The position numbers and the translations under genes were made by a program. This document shows positions 16,058-26,173 of a stretch of DNA of 63,417 nt, piece by piece. The stretch is taken from positions 1 to 63,417 of the forward strand of contig LSNW01000038.1 in the NCBI GenBank assembly GCA_001566965.1. Reading direction: 5' to 3'. Under the pieces are notes generated by a model. That model worked only from the letters and a program-made list of their open reading frames with translations. It did not search any database and had not been told where the DNA came from. The stretch's first letter is position 1; every line of letters starts with the position of its first letter. Source of the DNA: Methylothermaceae bacteria B42. GTDB taxonomy: Bacteria > Pseudomonadota > Gammaproteobacteria > Methylococcales > Methylothermaceae.

Positions 16058-17308
16058 TCAGGCGCTCTGCTGAACCTGCTTTAAATGTTCAATCCGAATG
16101 GCCGCCGGGGGGTGGCTGTAGTGAAAGGCGGAATAAAGCGGGTCTGGCGTCAAGGTGGCGGCATTGTCCCGGTAAAGTTTGACCAGCGCCCGGGTCAGGG
16201 CATTGGCGTCACACATGGAAGCGGCGAATTCATCGGCTTCGAATTCGTATTTGCGTTGAATGGCCGCCATGAGGGGCTGCAAAAACGTGCTGAAAACCGG
16301 CATGGCGAGCATGAATAACAATAACGCGGTAGCGTTGGAGGGACGGGATACGCCGAGTCCTTCGTAAAACCACGGTTGTTGAGCCAGCCAGCCGAGGAGG
16401 GCAAAACCGATCAGGCTCAGAACCGCGCTGGTTATCAGCATTTTGATGACATGCTTGCGCTTGTAATGACCCAGTTCATGGGCTAGAACGGCTTCCAGTT
16501 CCTCAGGCTCCAGCGCTTCCACCAAAGTATCGAAAAAAACGATGCGTTTGTTGTTACCAAGTCCAGTGAAATAAGCATTCCCGTGACCGGAGCGGCGGGA
16601 ACCGTCCATGACAAAAATGCCTTTACTGTGAAAGCCGCAGCGTTCCAAAAGTCGTTGAATGCGGTCCTTCAGATTTTGATCGTCGAGAGGATCGAATTTA
16701 TTGAATAATGGCGCAATCAAAGTGGGATAGGCCCAGCTCATGAGGAGTGAAAATGCCATCAAGATCGCCCAGGCCAGCAGCCACCAGAGATTACCGGTAC
16801 TCTCCATTACCCACAGCACCAAGGCCAGCAGTGGGGCACCGATGGCCAGGCTAAGAGCAGTTTGCAGGGCCAGGTCCTTGATGAATTGGGCAGGCGTGGT
16901 GCGGTTGAAACCGAAACGTTCTTCAATGACAAACGTCTGATAAATTTGTAGCGGCAATTCAAACAGCGCCATCAGAAAAAAAACCGAGAGAATCAAGGCA
17001 ACACCATGGGCGATGGGGCCTAAATCAAAGCGTGACCAAAATTGGTCTATCGCATCGATACCACCCCCGAGCGTAAATAAAAGTAATAGCGCGGTGCTGA
17101 GAATTCGATTAACGTCGATGATTTTTAGCTTGGCAAGGGTGTAGTCGGCTGCTTTTTGATGGGCTTCCAGCGTGATGGTGTCTTGAAAAGGTTCGGGGAC
17201 CTGGCCCTGGTGGGCGAGGACGTGATCGCGGTGACGGCGCGCCAACCAGAATTCAATGGCAAAGGAAGCCGTTAAAGCCAATAAGAAAAAGACGGTAAAG
17301 GTATTCAT
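16058..17308 (-). CDS. M48 family (Ste24/CAAX-like) membrane metalloendopeptidase
   Basis: A 416-residue polytopic inner-membrane zinc protease. N-terminal helices are followed by the Ste24 region (FEL-PLQIYQTFVIEERFGFN), the zinc motif LAHELGHYKRKHV (HELGH near residue 255), and a downstream zinc Glu in YEFEADEFA (about 352). The start at 17308 (MNTFTVFFLL) was preferred because it begins directly with a membrane helix; the open frame continues 21 codons upstream. Bacterial Ste24 homologues cut membrane-associated proteins or peptides. It is divergent from orn. Confidence 0.9.
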   Translation of the reverse strand: MNTFTVFFLLALTASFAIEFWLARRHRDHVLAHQGQVPEPFQDTITLEAHQKAADYTLAKLKIIDVNRILSTALLLLFTLGGGIDAIDQFWSRFDLGPIAHGVALILSVFFLMALFELPLQIYQTFVIEERFGFNRTTPAQFIKDLALQTALSLAIGAPLLALVLWVMESTGNLWWLLAWAILMAFSLLMSWAYPTLIAPLFNKFDPLDDQNLKDRIQRLLERCGFHSKGIFVMDGSRRSGHGNAYFTGLGNNKRIVFFDTLVEALEPEELEAVLAHELGHYKRKHVIKMLITSAVLSLIGFALLGWLAQQPWFYEGLGVSRPSNATALLLFMLAMPVFSTFLQPLMAAIQRKYEFEADEFAASMCDANALTRALVKLYRDNAATLTPDPLYSAFHYSHPPAAIRIEHLKQVQQSA

Positions 17309-17471
17309 TATTTCTTGCTGCACCATGGTAAATAATCCGTACAGCTTAGCCTTTGCTAGAATGCCTGACAAGGGGAGTAAAAAATACCGGCGGGAAAGGA
17401 GGCGTTGCGTATTTTATTTTTTCAGTAAGCGGCAGATGTTGTTATTAACCGGAATATCTTAAGGAAAAACG

Positions 17472-18017
17472 ATGGCCCAAAACAAAGACAATTTGATCTG
17501 GATTGATCTGGAAATGACCGGATTGGACCCGGATCGTGACCGAATTATCGAAATTGCAACGGTGGTGACCGACAAAGACCTGAATGTCCTGGCCACGGGA
17601 CCGGTGTTGGCGATTCGCCAGCCAGAGGAAGCACTCGCCGCCATGGATGATTGGAATCGTAAACACCACAGCGAATCGGGTTTGTTGGACCGCATCCGCA
17701 AAAGCGGCGTTGATATCAAAGAGGCGCAACAACGCACCCTGACCTTTTTGCAGGCCTGGGTGCCCGCTGGGGAATCCCCCATGTGCGGCAACAGTATTTG
17801 CCAGGACCGGCGTTTTCTTTATCGCGGCATGCCGGAATTGGAAGCTTATTTCCACTATCGCAATCTGGATGTGTCCACCCTAAAAGAACTGGCGGATCGT
17901 TGGGCACCGCAATTAAAGGAGGGCTTCAAAAAGAAAAATGCCCACGAGGCATTGGCGGATATTTTGGAGTCCATCGAGGAATTGAAGTATTACCGCGAAC
18001 ACTTCATTCGGTATTGA
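17472..18017 (+). CDS. orn: Oligoribonuclease
   Basis: A 181-residue 3'-5' exonuclease of the DEDDh family that finishes RNA decay and degrades pGpG from cyclic-di-GMP turnover. Exo I motif [17 protein letters not shown] (about 11-27), Exo [12 protein letters not shown] (about 105-114), Exo III with the catalytic His in NAHEALADI (about 156-164). Full length. AGGAAAAACG precedes the ATG. Confidence 0.96.
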   Translation: MAQNKDNLIWIDLEMTGLDPDRDRIIEIATVVTDKDLNVLATGPVLAIRQPEEALAAMDDWNRKHHSESGLLDRIRKSGVDIKEAQQRTLTFLQAWVPAGESPMCGNSICQDRRFLYRGMPELEAYFHYRNLDVSTLKELADRWAPQLKEGFKKKNAHEALADILESIEELKYYREHFIRY

Positions 18018-18147
18018 TTCAAGTCTGAACCCCTCGCTTTGGGTATCGTCTGAATAAAGACCCACCTCTTTCAAAGTGGTATAATTCCAAAAATTTGCCG
18101 GCGATTGCCGCCGTGTGTGTTGATTCCTTGATGGAACTTAAGTTTTT

Positions 18148-20685
18148 ATGTCTGAATTCGCCAAAGAAATTATCCCCGTCAATCTCGAAGACGAAATGAA
18201 GCAATCCTACCTCGATTACGCCATGAGCGTGATTGTGGGCAGGGCATTACCCGATGTGCGCGACGGCCTCAAGCCGGTGCACCGGCGCGTGCTGTTTTCC
18301 ATGCATGAGCTGGGCAATGACTGGAACCGGCCCTATAAAAAGTCGGCCCGGGTTGTCGGGGATGTTATCGGTAAATATCATCCTCATGGCGATACCGCGG
18401 TCTATGACACCATTGTCCGCATGGCTCAGCCGTTTTCCATGCGTTATGTGTTGATTGACGGGCAGGGTAACTTTGGCTCGGTGGATGGCGATCCCCCGGC
18501 GGCGATGCGTTATACCGAAATCCGCATGTCCCGGATTGCCCATGAACTGCTGGCCGATCTGGAGAAAGAGACCGTCGATTTTATCCCTAACTACGACGAA
18601 TCCGAACACGAACCCGTGGTTTTGCCGGCCAAGGTGCCCAATCTGCTGGTTAACGGTTCGGCGGGGATTGCGGTGGGGATGGCCACGAATATTCCGCCGC
18701 ATAATTTGACCGAAGTCATTAATGGCGTGCTGGCGTTGATTGATGATCCGTCAATTACCATTGATGGCCTGATGCGGCACATTCCCGGCCCGGATTTTCC
18801 CACCGGCGCGATTATCAATGGCGCCAAGGGGATTCGCCAGGCCTATGAAACGGGGCGGGGGCGGATTTATCTGCGTGCCTGTTCCCATGTGGAAACCAGC
18901 AAGGACAGCGGCCGCCAAAGTATTGTCGTGACCGAGCTGCCCTACCAGGTCAACAAGGCCCGCCTGATTGAAAAAATCGCCGCCTTGGTAAAGGATGGCA
19001 AGCTGGAAGGCATCTCCGCCCTGCGCGACGAGTCCGACAAGGATGGCATGCGCATGGTGATTGAATTGCGCCGCGGGGAACAGCCGGATGTGGTGCTGAA
19101 CAATCTCTATCAGCATACCCAGCTGCAAAACGTATTCGGCATCAACATGGTGGCGCTGGTGGACGGCCGGCCCGGGTGCCTGAATCTCAAGGAAATCCTG
19201 GAAGCCTTCGTTGATCACCGGCGAGAAGTCGTTACCCGCCGCACCCTATTTGAATTGCGCAAGGCCCGCGAAAGGGTTCACGTATTGGAAGGCTTGGCTG
19301 TCGCTTTGGCCAATATCGACGAAATTATCGAGCTGATCAAATCCTCTCCCAGCCCCAAGGAAGCGAAAGAGGGCTTGCTGTCGCGGGTATGGCGGCCTGG
19401 GGTGGTGGAATCCTACCTCCAGCGGGCCGATGCCGCCCGCACCCGGCCGGAAGATCTGGAAGAAGGATACGGGCTTGGGGACGATGGCTACCGTCTGTCG
19501 CCGGTTCAGGCACAAGCGATTCTGGATCTGCGTCTGCACCGCCTCACCGGCCTGGAGCAGGACAAAATTATCGAGGAATACCAGAATCTTCTGGAAAAAA
19601 TCGACGAATTGCTGGCGATTTTAGGCAGTGACGCCAGGTTGCTGGAAGTCATCCGCGAAGAGCTGATTGCCATTCGCGATCAATTTGGCGACGAGCGCCG
19701 CACCGAAATCCTAGAGGACCAATTGAGTTTGTCGGTGGAAGACTTGATTACCGAAGAGGATGTGGTGGTGACTTTGACCCACGCTGGCTATGCCAAGGCC
19801 CAACCGCTATCGGTCTATCAGGCCCAGCGCCGGGGCGGTCGGGGGAAAGCGGCGGCGGCCACCAAGGAAGAGGATTTCGTCGAAAAACTTTTGATCGCCA
19901 ATACCCACGATACCCTGTTGTGTTTCTCTAGTTTGGGTAAGGTTTACGGCCTCAAGGTTTATGAATTGCCGATAGCGAGCCGGACATCGAGAGGCAAGCC
20001 CATTGTCAATTTGCTACCGCTGGAAGCCAATGAAAGGATTAACGCGGTCCTCCCGGTTAAGGATTTCAGCGCCGGGGGATTTATCTTTATGGCGACTGCC
20101 GCGGGCGTGGTCAAGAAAACCCCGCTCAAGGAATTCGAAAACCTGCGCAGCAACGGCAAGATCGCCATTGATTTGAAGCCCAAAGACAAGCTGGTGAAAG
20201 CTACCCTCACCGATGGACAGCAGAATGTAATGCTGTTTTCCAGCGGCGGCAAGGCGATTTGCTTTAACGAATCGGAAGTCCGGTCCATGGGCCGCACCGC
20301 CGGCGGCGTCCGGGGGATGAAGCTGCCTGAGGGGGACAAAGTGATCGCTCTGATCATTGGCACCGAAGGCACGGTATTGACCGTCACCGAGAATGGCTAT
20401 GGCAAACGTACTCAACTGGATGAATTCCCCCGCCACCGGCGCGGTGGTCAGGGTGTGATTGCCATTCAGACCTCAGAGCGTAACGGTGCCCTGGTGGCGG
20501 CGGTACTGGTCCAGGACGACGATGAAATTATGCTGATTACCACCGGCGGCACATTGGTCCGCACCCGGGTCAGCGAAATTCCGGTATTGGGCAGGAATAC
20601 CCAGGGTGTGCGGATTATCCGCTTGAGTGGTGGTGAAAAGCTGGTGGGCGTTGACCGGATCGAAAGCCTGCCGGAAGAAGAGTAA
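18148..20685 (+). CDS. gyrA: DNA gyrase subunit A
   Basis: An 845-residue ATP-dependent type II topoisomerase subunit. The catalytic Tyr is in [14 protein letters not shown] (about residue 122). The quinolone region reads [17 protein letters not shown], with Thr at the position of E. coli Ser83, as in wild-type Pseudomonas aeruginosa. The GyrA box QRRGGRG (about 555-561) separates it from ParC. C-terminal blades carry GGVRGMKL and [10 protein letters not shown]. Slightly shorter than E. coli (875), with only a brief acidic tail. Confidence 0.97.
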   Translation: MSEFAKEIIPVNLEDEMKQSYLDYAMSVIVGRALPDVRDGLKPVHRRVLFSMHELGNDWNRPYKKSARVVGDVIGKYHPHGDTAVYDTIVRMAQPFSMRYVLIDGQGNFGSVDGDPPAAMRYTEIRMSRIAHELLADLEKETVDFIPNYDESEHEPVVLPAKVPNLLVNGSAGIAVGMATNIPPHNLTEVINGVLALIDDPSITIDGLMRHIPGPDFPTGAIINGAKGIRQAYETGRGRIYLRACSHVETSKDSGRQSIVVTELPYQVNKARLIEKIAALVKDGKLEGISALRDESDKDGMRMVIELRRGEQPDVVLNNLYQHTQLQNVFGINMVALVDGRPGCLNLKEILEAFVDHRREVVTRRTLFELRKARERVHVLEGLAVALANIDEIIELIKSSPSPKEAKEGLLSRVWRPGVVESYLQRADAARTRPEDLEEGYGLGDDGYRLSPVQAQAILDLRLHRLTGLEQDKIIEEYQNLLEKIDELLAILGSDARLLEVIREELIAIRDQFGDERRTEILEDQLSLSVEDLITEEDVVVTLTHAGYAKAQPLSVYQAQRRGGRGKAAAATKEEDFVEKLLIANTHDTLLCFSSLGKVYGLKVYELPIASRTSRGKPIVNLLPLEANERINAVLPVKDFSAGGFIFMATAAGVVKKTPLKEFENLRSNGKIAIDLKPKDKLVKATLTDGQQNVMLFSSGGKAICFNESEVRSMGRTAGGVRGMKLPEGDKVIALIIGTEGTVLTVTENGYGKRTQLDEFPRHRRGGQGVIAIQTSERNGALVAAVLVQDDDEIMLITTGGTLVRTRVSEIPVLGRNTQGVRIIRLSGGEKLVGVDRIESLPEEE

Positions 20686-20691
20686 TCGCCT

Positions 20692-20709
20692 GGGAAAGAA
20701 GGCTTTCCC
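20692..20709. terminator. Hairpin after gyrA
   Basis: GGGAAAG (20692-20698) and CTTTCCC (20703-20709) form a 7-bp stem with a 4-base loop, 7 bases after the gyrA stop. There is no clear U run; a second GGGAAA follows nearby and could form an alternative pairing. Possibly a weak terminator before serC. Confidence 0.35.
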
Positions 20710-20768
20710 TTCCATTCCCTGGGAAATAGGTTTATTGATTGTTCCATCAAGATAGGAAGTAACTATTA

Positions 20769-21845
20769 ATGAGAGTCTATAACTTCAGCGCCGGCCCTTC
20801 GATGTTGCCTGAAGCGGTATTGGAGCGGGCCCGGGATGAAATGCTGGATTATCAGGGCAGTGGTATGTCGGTGATGGAAATAAGTCACCGCAGCAAGCAG
20901 TTTATCGACATCGCCGAACGTACCGAGGCAAATTTGCGGGATTTGCTGGGCATTTCCAACGATTACCACTGTCTTTTCCTACAAGGGGGGGCGACTGGGC
21001 AGTTTGCCGCTATCCCGATGAATTTATTGGGAGATAAGCGCTCGACCTGTTACGTTTTGACCGGTTCTTGGTCGAAAAAAGCAGCATCGGAAGCCAAGGC
21101 ATTCTCTGACGTGAAAATTGCCGCCAGCAGCGAAGAGGAGCGCTTCACCACCATTCCCGATCCCTCGGGGTGGCAAGTAGATACGGATGCCGCCTATTTG
21201 CATTACACCTCCAACGAAACCATTCACGGGGTGGAATTTCCGTTTGTGCCGGAAGTCTCGCTGCCACTGGTGACGGATATGTCCTCTAATATTTTGTCCC
21301 GGCCGGTGGAGGTTGACCGGTTTGGGCTGATTTACGCAGGCGCCCAGAAAAATATGGGGCCGGCGGGGATTACGGTGGTGATTGTACGCAAGGATTTGAT
21401 CCAAACCCCGTTGTTGGGCACGCCGTCTGTCCTGGATTACAGAAAACAGGCGGAGGCGGGCTCCATGCTCAATACCCCGCCTACATATAATTGGTATCTG
21501 CTGGGGTTGGTGCTGGAATGGGTACGGGACCAAGGCAGAATTCAGGGCATTGAAAAGCAGAATATCGAAAAAGCCGAGCTTATATACCGCACCATTGATG
21601 CGTCGGATTTTTACCGCAATCCTGTCGATCCTCGCTTTCGGTCACGGATGAATATTCCATTCACTTTGGCCAACCCGGAACTGGACGGGCGGTTTTTGGC
21701 TCAGGCTCAAGAAGCCGGTTTGGTGAATTTGAAAGGGCACCGTTCGGTGGGTGGCATGCGGGCCAGTATTTACAACGCCATGCCTTTGCAAGGCGTACAG
21801 GCGCTGGTGGATTTTATGAAAGAGTTTGAAAAACGTTATGGCTGA
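20769..21845 (+). CDS. serC: Phosphoserine aminotransferase
   Basis: A 358-residue PLP enzyme that makes phosphoserine from phosphohydroxypyruvate; it also serves pyridoxal synthesis. N-terminal NFSAGPSMLPEAVLERA, substrate-binding SHRSKQF (about 40-46), LFLQGGATGQF (about 70-80), and the PLP lysine in AGAQKNMGPAG (about 194-204). First gene of the serC-serA-pheA-hisC-tyrA-aroA-cmk cluster. Its end overlaps the serA start by 8 bases. Confidence 0.96.
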   Translation: MRVYNFSAGPSMLPEAVLERARDEMLDYQGSGMSVMEISHRSKQFIDIAERTEANLRDLLGISNDYHCLFLQGGATGQFAAIPMNLLGDKRSTCYVLTGSWSKKAASEAKAFSDVKIAASSEEERFTTIPDPSGWQVDTDAAYLHYTSNETIHGVEFPFVPEVSLPLVTDMSSNILSRPVEVDRFGLIYAGAQKNMGPAGITVVIVRKDLIQTPLLGTPSVLDYRKQAEAGSMLNTPPTYNWYLLGLVLEWVRDQGRIQGIEKQNIEKAELIYRTIDASDFYRNPVDPRFRSRMNIPFTLANPELDGRFLAQAQEAGLVNLKGHRSVGGMRASIYNAMPLQGVQALVDFMKEFEKRYG

Positions 21846-23022
21846 CGATCAAATATACAAAATTTTAACTTACAATCACATTGCGGTGGCGGGGTTGGAG
21901 CGCTTTCCCCGGGACCGCTATGAGGTGGCATCGGAAATTCAACACCCGGACGCCATTATTTTACGCTCGTTCAAGTTGCACGGGCTGCCGATTCCAGAAT
22001 CGGTCAAGGCGGTAGGGCGCGCCGGCGCGGGGGTAAACAATATACCCGTGGAAGAGTACACCCACCGTGGCATCCCGGTATTCAATACCCCTGGCGCCAA
22101 TGCCAACGCGGTGAAAGAACTAGTGCTGGCGGGGATGTTTCTGGCCAGCAGGAATATATGCCCGGCATGGGAATTTGTGCGTAACCTGCAAGGCTCGGAT
22201 GAGGAAATCCACACCCAGGTGGAAAGCAATAAAAAACGCTTTCAGGGTTTTGAATTGCGTGGGAAGACCTTGGGTGTGATGGGTTTGGGCGCTATCGGGG
22301 TACAAGTTGCCAATCGGGCGCTGGAATTGGGTATGAATGTAATTGGTTACGATCCTTTCGTTACGGTGGAGCGGGCGTGGCAATTGTCCTCCTCAGTGGT
22401 CCAGGCGACCAGTAAAGAGGAGTTGTTAAATCTTTGCGACTTTGCCACTTTGCATATGCCCCTGACCAAAGAGACTCAGGGTTGCATCAATACTGAGCGC
22501 TTGCAGCTCATGCGCGAAGGTTCAGTATTGTTGAATTTCTCCCGTGACGGTTTAGTGGATGAAGAGGCCTTGCTGAGTGTGCTGGATAATGGCGGGTTGC
22601 ATGCCTATGTCACCGACTTTCCGACCGCCGGGATTAAAGACCACCCTCGGGTCATAGCCTTGCCCCATATTGGTGCGTCCACCCGGGAAGCAGAGGAAAA
22701 CTGCGCGGTCATGGTAGCGGATCAAATCCGGGATTTTCTCGAAAATGGCAATATCCGCAATTCCGTCAATTTTCCGGAAGTGGTGCTGCCAAGAACCCCC
22801 AACGCAACCCGGGTTGCGATTTCCAATGCCAATATTCCCGCCATGGTCAGCAAGATATCGTCCTGTTTGGGGGAAGCGCAGCTTAATATTTTGGATTTAC
22901 TGAATAAATCCAAGGAAGAAGTGGCCTATACCATTATTGACGTGGAAGGCGAGGTAGGGCCGCAGGTCATAGAATCCATCCGCCAGATCAAAGGCGTCTT
23001 GTCCGCCCGGGTGATACAATGA
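21838..23022 (+). CDS. serA: D-3-phosphoglycerate dehydrogenase, ACT-domain type
   Basis: A 394-residue NAD-dependent 2-hydroxyacid dehydrogenase that commits 3-phosphoglycerate to serine synthesis. Substrate region VGRAGAGVNNIPVEEYTHRG (about 60-79), Rossmann motif GLGAIGVQVANRA (about 145-157), catalytic His in LPHIGASTREAEENCA. A C-terminal ACT domain (ISSCLGEAQLNILDLLNKSK onward) suggests serine feedback. It starts at ATG 21838 inside the serC end, so it is translationally coupled. With serC it forms a complete front half of serine synthesis. Confidence 0.93.
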   Translation: MADDQIYKILTYNHIAVAGLERFPRDRYEVASEIQHPDAIILRSFKLHGLPIPESVKAVGRAGAGVNNIPVEEYTHRGIPVFNTPGANANAVKELVLAGMFLASRNICPAWEFVRNLQGSDEEIHTQVESNKKRFQGFELRGKTLGVMGLGAIGVQVANRALELGMNVIGYDPFVTVERAWQLSSSVVQATSKEELLNLCDFATLHMPLTKETQGCINTERLQLMREGSVLLNFSRDGLVDEEALLSVLDNGGLHAYVTDFPTAGIKDHPRVIALPHIGASTREAEENCAVMVADQIRDFLENGNIRNSVNFPEVVLPRTPNATRVAISNANIPAMVSKISSCLGEAQLNILDLLNKSKEEVAYTIIDVEGEVGPQVIESIRQIKGVLSARVIQ

Positions 23023-23049
23023 TGCTTTTAAATTAGCCTCAATTGGCGG

Positions 23050-24141
23050 ATGGCAGCAAAGACAGAGCAAGCCCTAAACGAGCTTCGCCAAAAGATCGAC
23101 CGGATCGATTCCAAGTTGCTGGAGCTCATCAGCGAGCGGGGTTCATTGGCCCAGGAAGTCGCCAAGGTGAAAATGGCGGCAGGGGAAAATGATTGTTTTT
23201 ACCGCCCCGAACGGGAAGCCCAGGTGCTTCGGCGGATCATGGCGGAAAACCCCGGGCCATTGCCCGAGGCATCGGTTGCGCGGATTTTCCGGGAAGTGAT
23301 GTCCGCGTGCCTGGCGCTGGAGAAACCTCTGCAAGTAGCGTTTTTGGGACCGGAGGGTACCTTTACCCAGCAGGCGGCGTTCAAGCATTTCGGCAGCGCC
23401 ATTCAGGCCCAGTCATTTCCCGCCATTGACGAGATTTTTCGCGCAGTGGCCAGCGATACCTGTCAGTTTGGCGTGGTGCCGGTGGAAAATTCCACGGAAG
23501 GAGTCATTACCCATACTCTGGACAGTTTCTTGAACACTTCCTTGCTCATTACCGGCGAAGTAGTGCTCCGGATCCATCATCATTTGATGAGCCGTAGCTT
23601 GAAACTGGATGAAATCAAGGAAGTATTTTCCCACCAACAATCCTTGGCCCAATGCCGGGAGTGGCTGGATCGGTTCATGCCCAATGTTAAACGCACCGCG
23701 GTCAGCAGCAATGCCGAAGCGGCGCGATTGAGCGCGATTGTTCCCAACAGCGCCGCCATTGCCGGGGAAGTGGCGGCGCAATTGTATGAGCTGACTATTC
23801 TCCAGCGTAATATTGAGGACGAACCGGACAATACCACCCGCTTTCTGGTGATTGGTAAGCAAGAGGTGGGGCCTACCGGGGAGGACAAGACCACTTTGGT
23901 GGTTTCCACCGGCAACTTCCCGGGCGCCTTGTATCAGATATTGCAACCCTTCGCCGAGCATGGCATCAGTATGAGCAAGATCGAGTCCCGCCCTTCCCGC
24001 CGGGAATGTTGGGATTATGTCTTTTTTATAGATATCGAAGGCCATAAAAAAGAAGTCCATGTGGCCAAGGCATTAAAAGCTTTGGAAGAAAAAGCCCAGA
24101 TGGTCAATTGGTTGGGTTCTTATCCTAAGGCGGTGATTTAA
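23050..24141 (+). CDS. pheA: Bifunctional chorismate mutase/prephenate dehydratase (P-protein)
   Basis: A 363-residue enzyme making phenylpyruvate. N-terminal AroQ chorismate mutase, residues about 1-90 (LRQKIDRIDSKLLELISERG and FYRPEREAQVLRRI). Prephenate dehydratase, about 95-270 (FLGPEGTFTQQAA, VVPVENSTEGVITHTLD, and TRFLVIG with the catalytic Thr). C-terminal ACT regulatory domain (NFPGALYQILQPFAEHGISM, with the ESRPSRR phenylalanine-binding motif). hisC follows after one base. Confidence 0.96.
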   Translation: MAAKTEQALNELRQKIDRIDSKLLELISERGSLAQEVAKVKMAAGENDCFYRPEREAQVLRRIMAENPGPLPEASVARIFREVMSACLALEKPLQVAFLGPEGTFTQQAAFKHFGSAIQAQSFPAIDEIFRAVASDTCQFGVVPVENSTEGVITHTLDSFLNTSLLITGEVVLRIHHHLMSRSLKLDEIKEVFSHQQSLAQCREWLDRFMPNVKRTAVSSNAEAARLSAIVPNSAAIAGEVAAQLYELTILQRNIEDEPDNTTRFLVIGKQEVGPTGEDKTTLVVSTGNFPGALYQILQPFAEHGISMSKIESRPSRRECWDYVFFIDIEGHKKEVHVAKALKALEEKAQMVNWLGSYPKAVI

Positions 24142-24142
24142 C

Positions 24143-25273
24143 ATGGGCGATAGCCAAATCGATTTTTTGGCCTTTTCAATGCCAGCCATTTCGGGCTTGA
24201 CGCCTTATCAACCGGGCAAGCCCATTGAGTCATTGGCCCGAGAGTTGGGGCTGGATGCGGGGAAAATAGTCAAGCTAGCGTCCAATGAAAATCCGCTTGG
24301 ACCAAGTCCCAAAGCATTAGCCGCAATGCAATCGGCATTAAAAGAAGTAGCCCGCTATCCCGACGGTAATGGTTATCTGTTAAAGCAAAAACTGGCGGAA
24401 AAATTGGATGTCGCCATGGCGCAGATTACCTTGGGTAACGGCTCCAATGATGTGCTGGATTTGATTGCCCGGGTGTTTTTGGGCCCCGGGCGTAGCGCGG
24501 TGTTTTCTCAATACGCTTTTGCGGTTTATCCGATCTCGGTTCAAGCAGTGGGCGCCGAGGCTCGAATCGCCCCGGCGCATGATGGCAAACAGGGCCCCAA
24601 ATACGGTCATGACCTCTCGGCAATGTTGGACCGGGTGGCGGACAATACCACCGTCGTTTTTATCGCCAATCCCAACAACCCCACTGGCACCTATGTGTCC
24701 CGCCAAGAACTAAAGGATTTCCTCCAAAACCTGCCGGAGCGGGTTATCGCCGTGGTGGACGAAGCCTATTTTGAATATGTGGAAAAAGACGATTATCCAG
24801 ATTCATTATCCTGGCTCGACCAGTTTCCCAACTTGATTGTTACCCGTACCTTTTCCAAGGCCTATGGCCTGGCGGGACTGAGGGTGGGTTATGCGTTGTC
24901 CAATCCGCAAATCGCTGATTTGCTCAACAGAGTGCGTCAGCCTTTCAACGCAAACAACGTGGCCTTGGCGGCGGCGGTGGCGGCTTTGGACGACAGTGCC
25001 CATTTGCAGGCTAGTCGCGCCATCAATGAAGAAGGCAAGGCCCAACTGGAAGCAGCGTTTCAGCAAAGGGGGTTGGATTATATTCCTTCGGTGGGTAATT
25101 TTGTCACCGTTGACATGGGTCGGGAAGGGGAGCCTGTTTTTCACGCGCTACTAAAAGAAGGGGTGATTGTGCGTCCTGTCGCAAATTATGGCATGCCCAG
25201 ACATTTGCGGGTTTCCATCGGCACCAGGGAAGAAAATCAAACCTTTATCGACGCGCTGGATTGTGTGTTGTGA
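24143..25273 (+). CDS. hisC: Histidinol-phosphate aminotransferase (probably also aromatic)
   Basis: A 376-residue class I/II PLP aminotransferase of the HisC group. KLASNENPLGPSPKAL (about 44-59), FIANPNNPTGTYV (about 171-183), VDEAYFEYV (about 206-214), and the PLP lysine in TFSKAYGLAGLRVGYAL (about 236-252). Lying between pheA and tyrA rather than in a his operon, it corresponds to hisC2 of Pseudomonas and may transaminate phenylpyruvate or hydroxyphenylpyruvate as well. Confidence 0.93.
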   Translation: MGDSQIDFLAFSMPAISGLTPYQPGKPIESLARELGLDAGKIVKLASNENPLGPSPKALAAMQSALKEVARYPDGNGYLLKQKLAEKLDVAMAQITLGNGSNDVLDLIARVFLGPGRSAVFSQYAFAVYPISVQAVGAEARIAPAHDGKQGPKYGHDLSAMLDRVADNTTVVFIANPNNPTGTYVSRQELKDFLQNLPERVIAVVDEAYFEYVEKDDYPDSLSWLDQFPNLIVTRTFSKAYGLAGLRVGYALSNPQIADLLNRVRQPFNANNVALAAAVAALDDSAHLQASRAINEEGKAQLEAAFQQRGLDYIPSVGNFVTVDMGREGEPVFHALLKEGVIVRPVANYGMPRHLRVSIGTREENQTFIDALDCVL

Positions 25274-25292
25274 TGCAGTCTAAGCCGGCATA

Positions 25293-26159
25293 ATGCAAAT
25301 CCAGCGGCTGTGCATAATAGGTGTAGGCTTGATTGGCGGCTCCGTGGCATTGGCGGCCAAGGCCCGGGGATTATGCCGGGAGATAATCGGGGTGGACCTG
25401 GATGGCGAAAATCTACTCCAGGCTGTGGAACTGGGGGTGATTGATGATGCTTGCGTCGATGTCAGAGAAGGGGCGGAGTATGCGGACGGGGTGGTGATTG
25501 CGACGCCCGTGGGCAGCGTGCGCCAAGTGTTTGAATCCTTGCGGCCGGTTTGGTCGGAAAGAGCTTTTTACACCGATGTGGGCAGTACCAAATCCAGTGT
25601 TGTGAAAGCAGCCGAAGCCGTTTTCGGAGAAGTGCCGAAGAATTTTGTACCCGCCCACCCAATCGCTGGCCGTGAATTGAGCGGTGTCAATGCAGCGACG
25701 GTGGATTTGTTTTTGGGTAAGCGGGTGATTTTGACGCCGTTGCCAGTCACTCAAATCCGGGCATTGGAGCAAGTGCGCCAGTTCTGGAAATCCTTTGGCG
25801 CGGAGATCCATGACATGAGCGTTGCTCATCACGACCATGTGCTCGCCGCCACCAGCCATCTTCCTCATGTGATTGCCTTTGCCTTGACCCATATGCTTGG
25901 CCGCAAGGATGAAAAGGATGAAATCTTTCAATACGCTGCGGGAGGTTTTAAAGATTTCACCCGCATTGCCTCCAGCGATCCGGGTATGTGGACGGATATT
26001 TGCCTGGCCAATCAAAAGGAGGTTTTGGCCTATCTCCGCCAGTTCGAGCAAGCGCTGAAAGAGTTTGGTGACAAGCTGGAACAGGCCGACTGGCAGGTGA
26101 TTCATGATTTTTTTGCCGAAGCCAAAGCGGCCCGGCAGCGTTTCCTTGATCAGCAGTAA
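25293..26159 (+). CDS. tyrA: Prephenate dehydrogenase
   Basis: A 288-residue NAD(P)-dependent enzyme forming 4-hydroxyphenylpyruvate (or arogenate to tyrosine) for tyrosine synthesis. Rossmann motif IIGVGLIGGSVALAAKARG (about 8-26), TDVGSTKSSVV (about 91-101), the conserved FVPAHPIAGRELSG (about 115-128), and ATSHLPHVIAFAL (about 185-197). There is no fused chorismate mutase. It sits between hisC and aroA; in many pseudomonads tyrA and aroA are fused, but here they are separate with a 14-base gap. Confidence 0.94.
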   Translation: MQIQRLCIIGVGLIGGSVALAAKARGLCREIIGVDLDGENLLQAVELGVIDDACVDVREGAEYADGVVIATPVGSVRQVFESLRPVWSERAFYTDVGSTKSSVVKAAEAVFGEVPKNFVPAHPIAGRELSGVNAATVDLFLGKRVILTPLPVTQIRALEQVRQFWKSFGAEIHDMSVAHHDHVLAATSHLPHVIAFALTHMLGRKDEKDEIFQYAAGGFKDFTRIASSDPGMWTDICLANQKEVLAYLRQFEQALKEFGDKLEQADWQVIHDFFAEAKAARQRFLDQQ

Positions 26160-26173
26160 AATGACAGGACCTT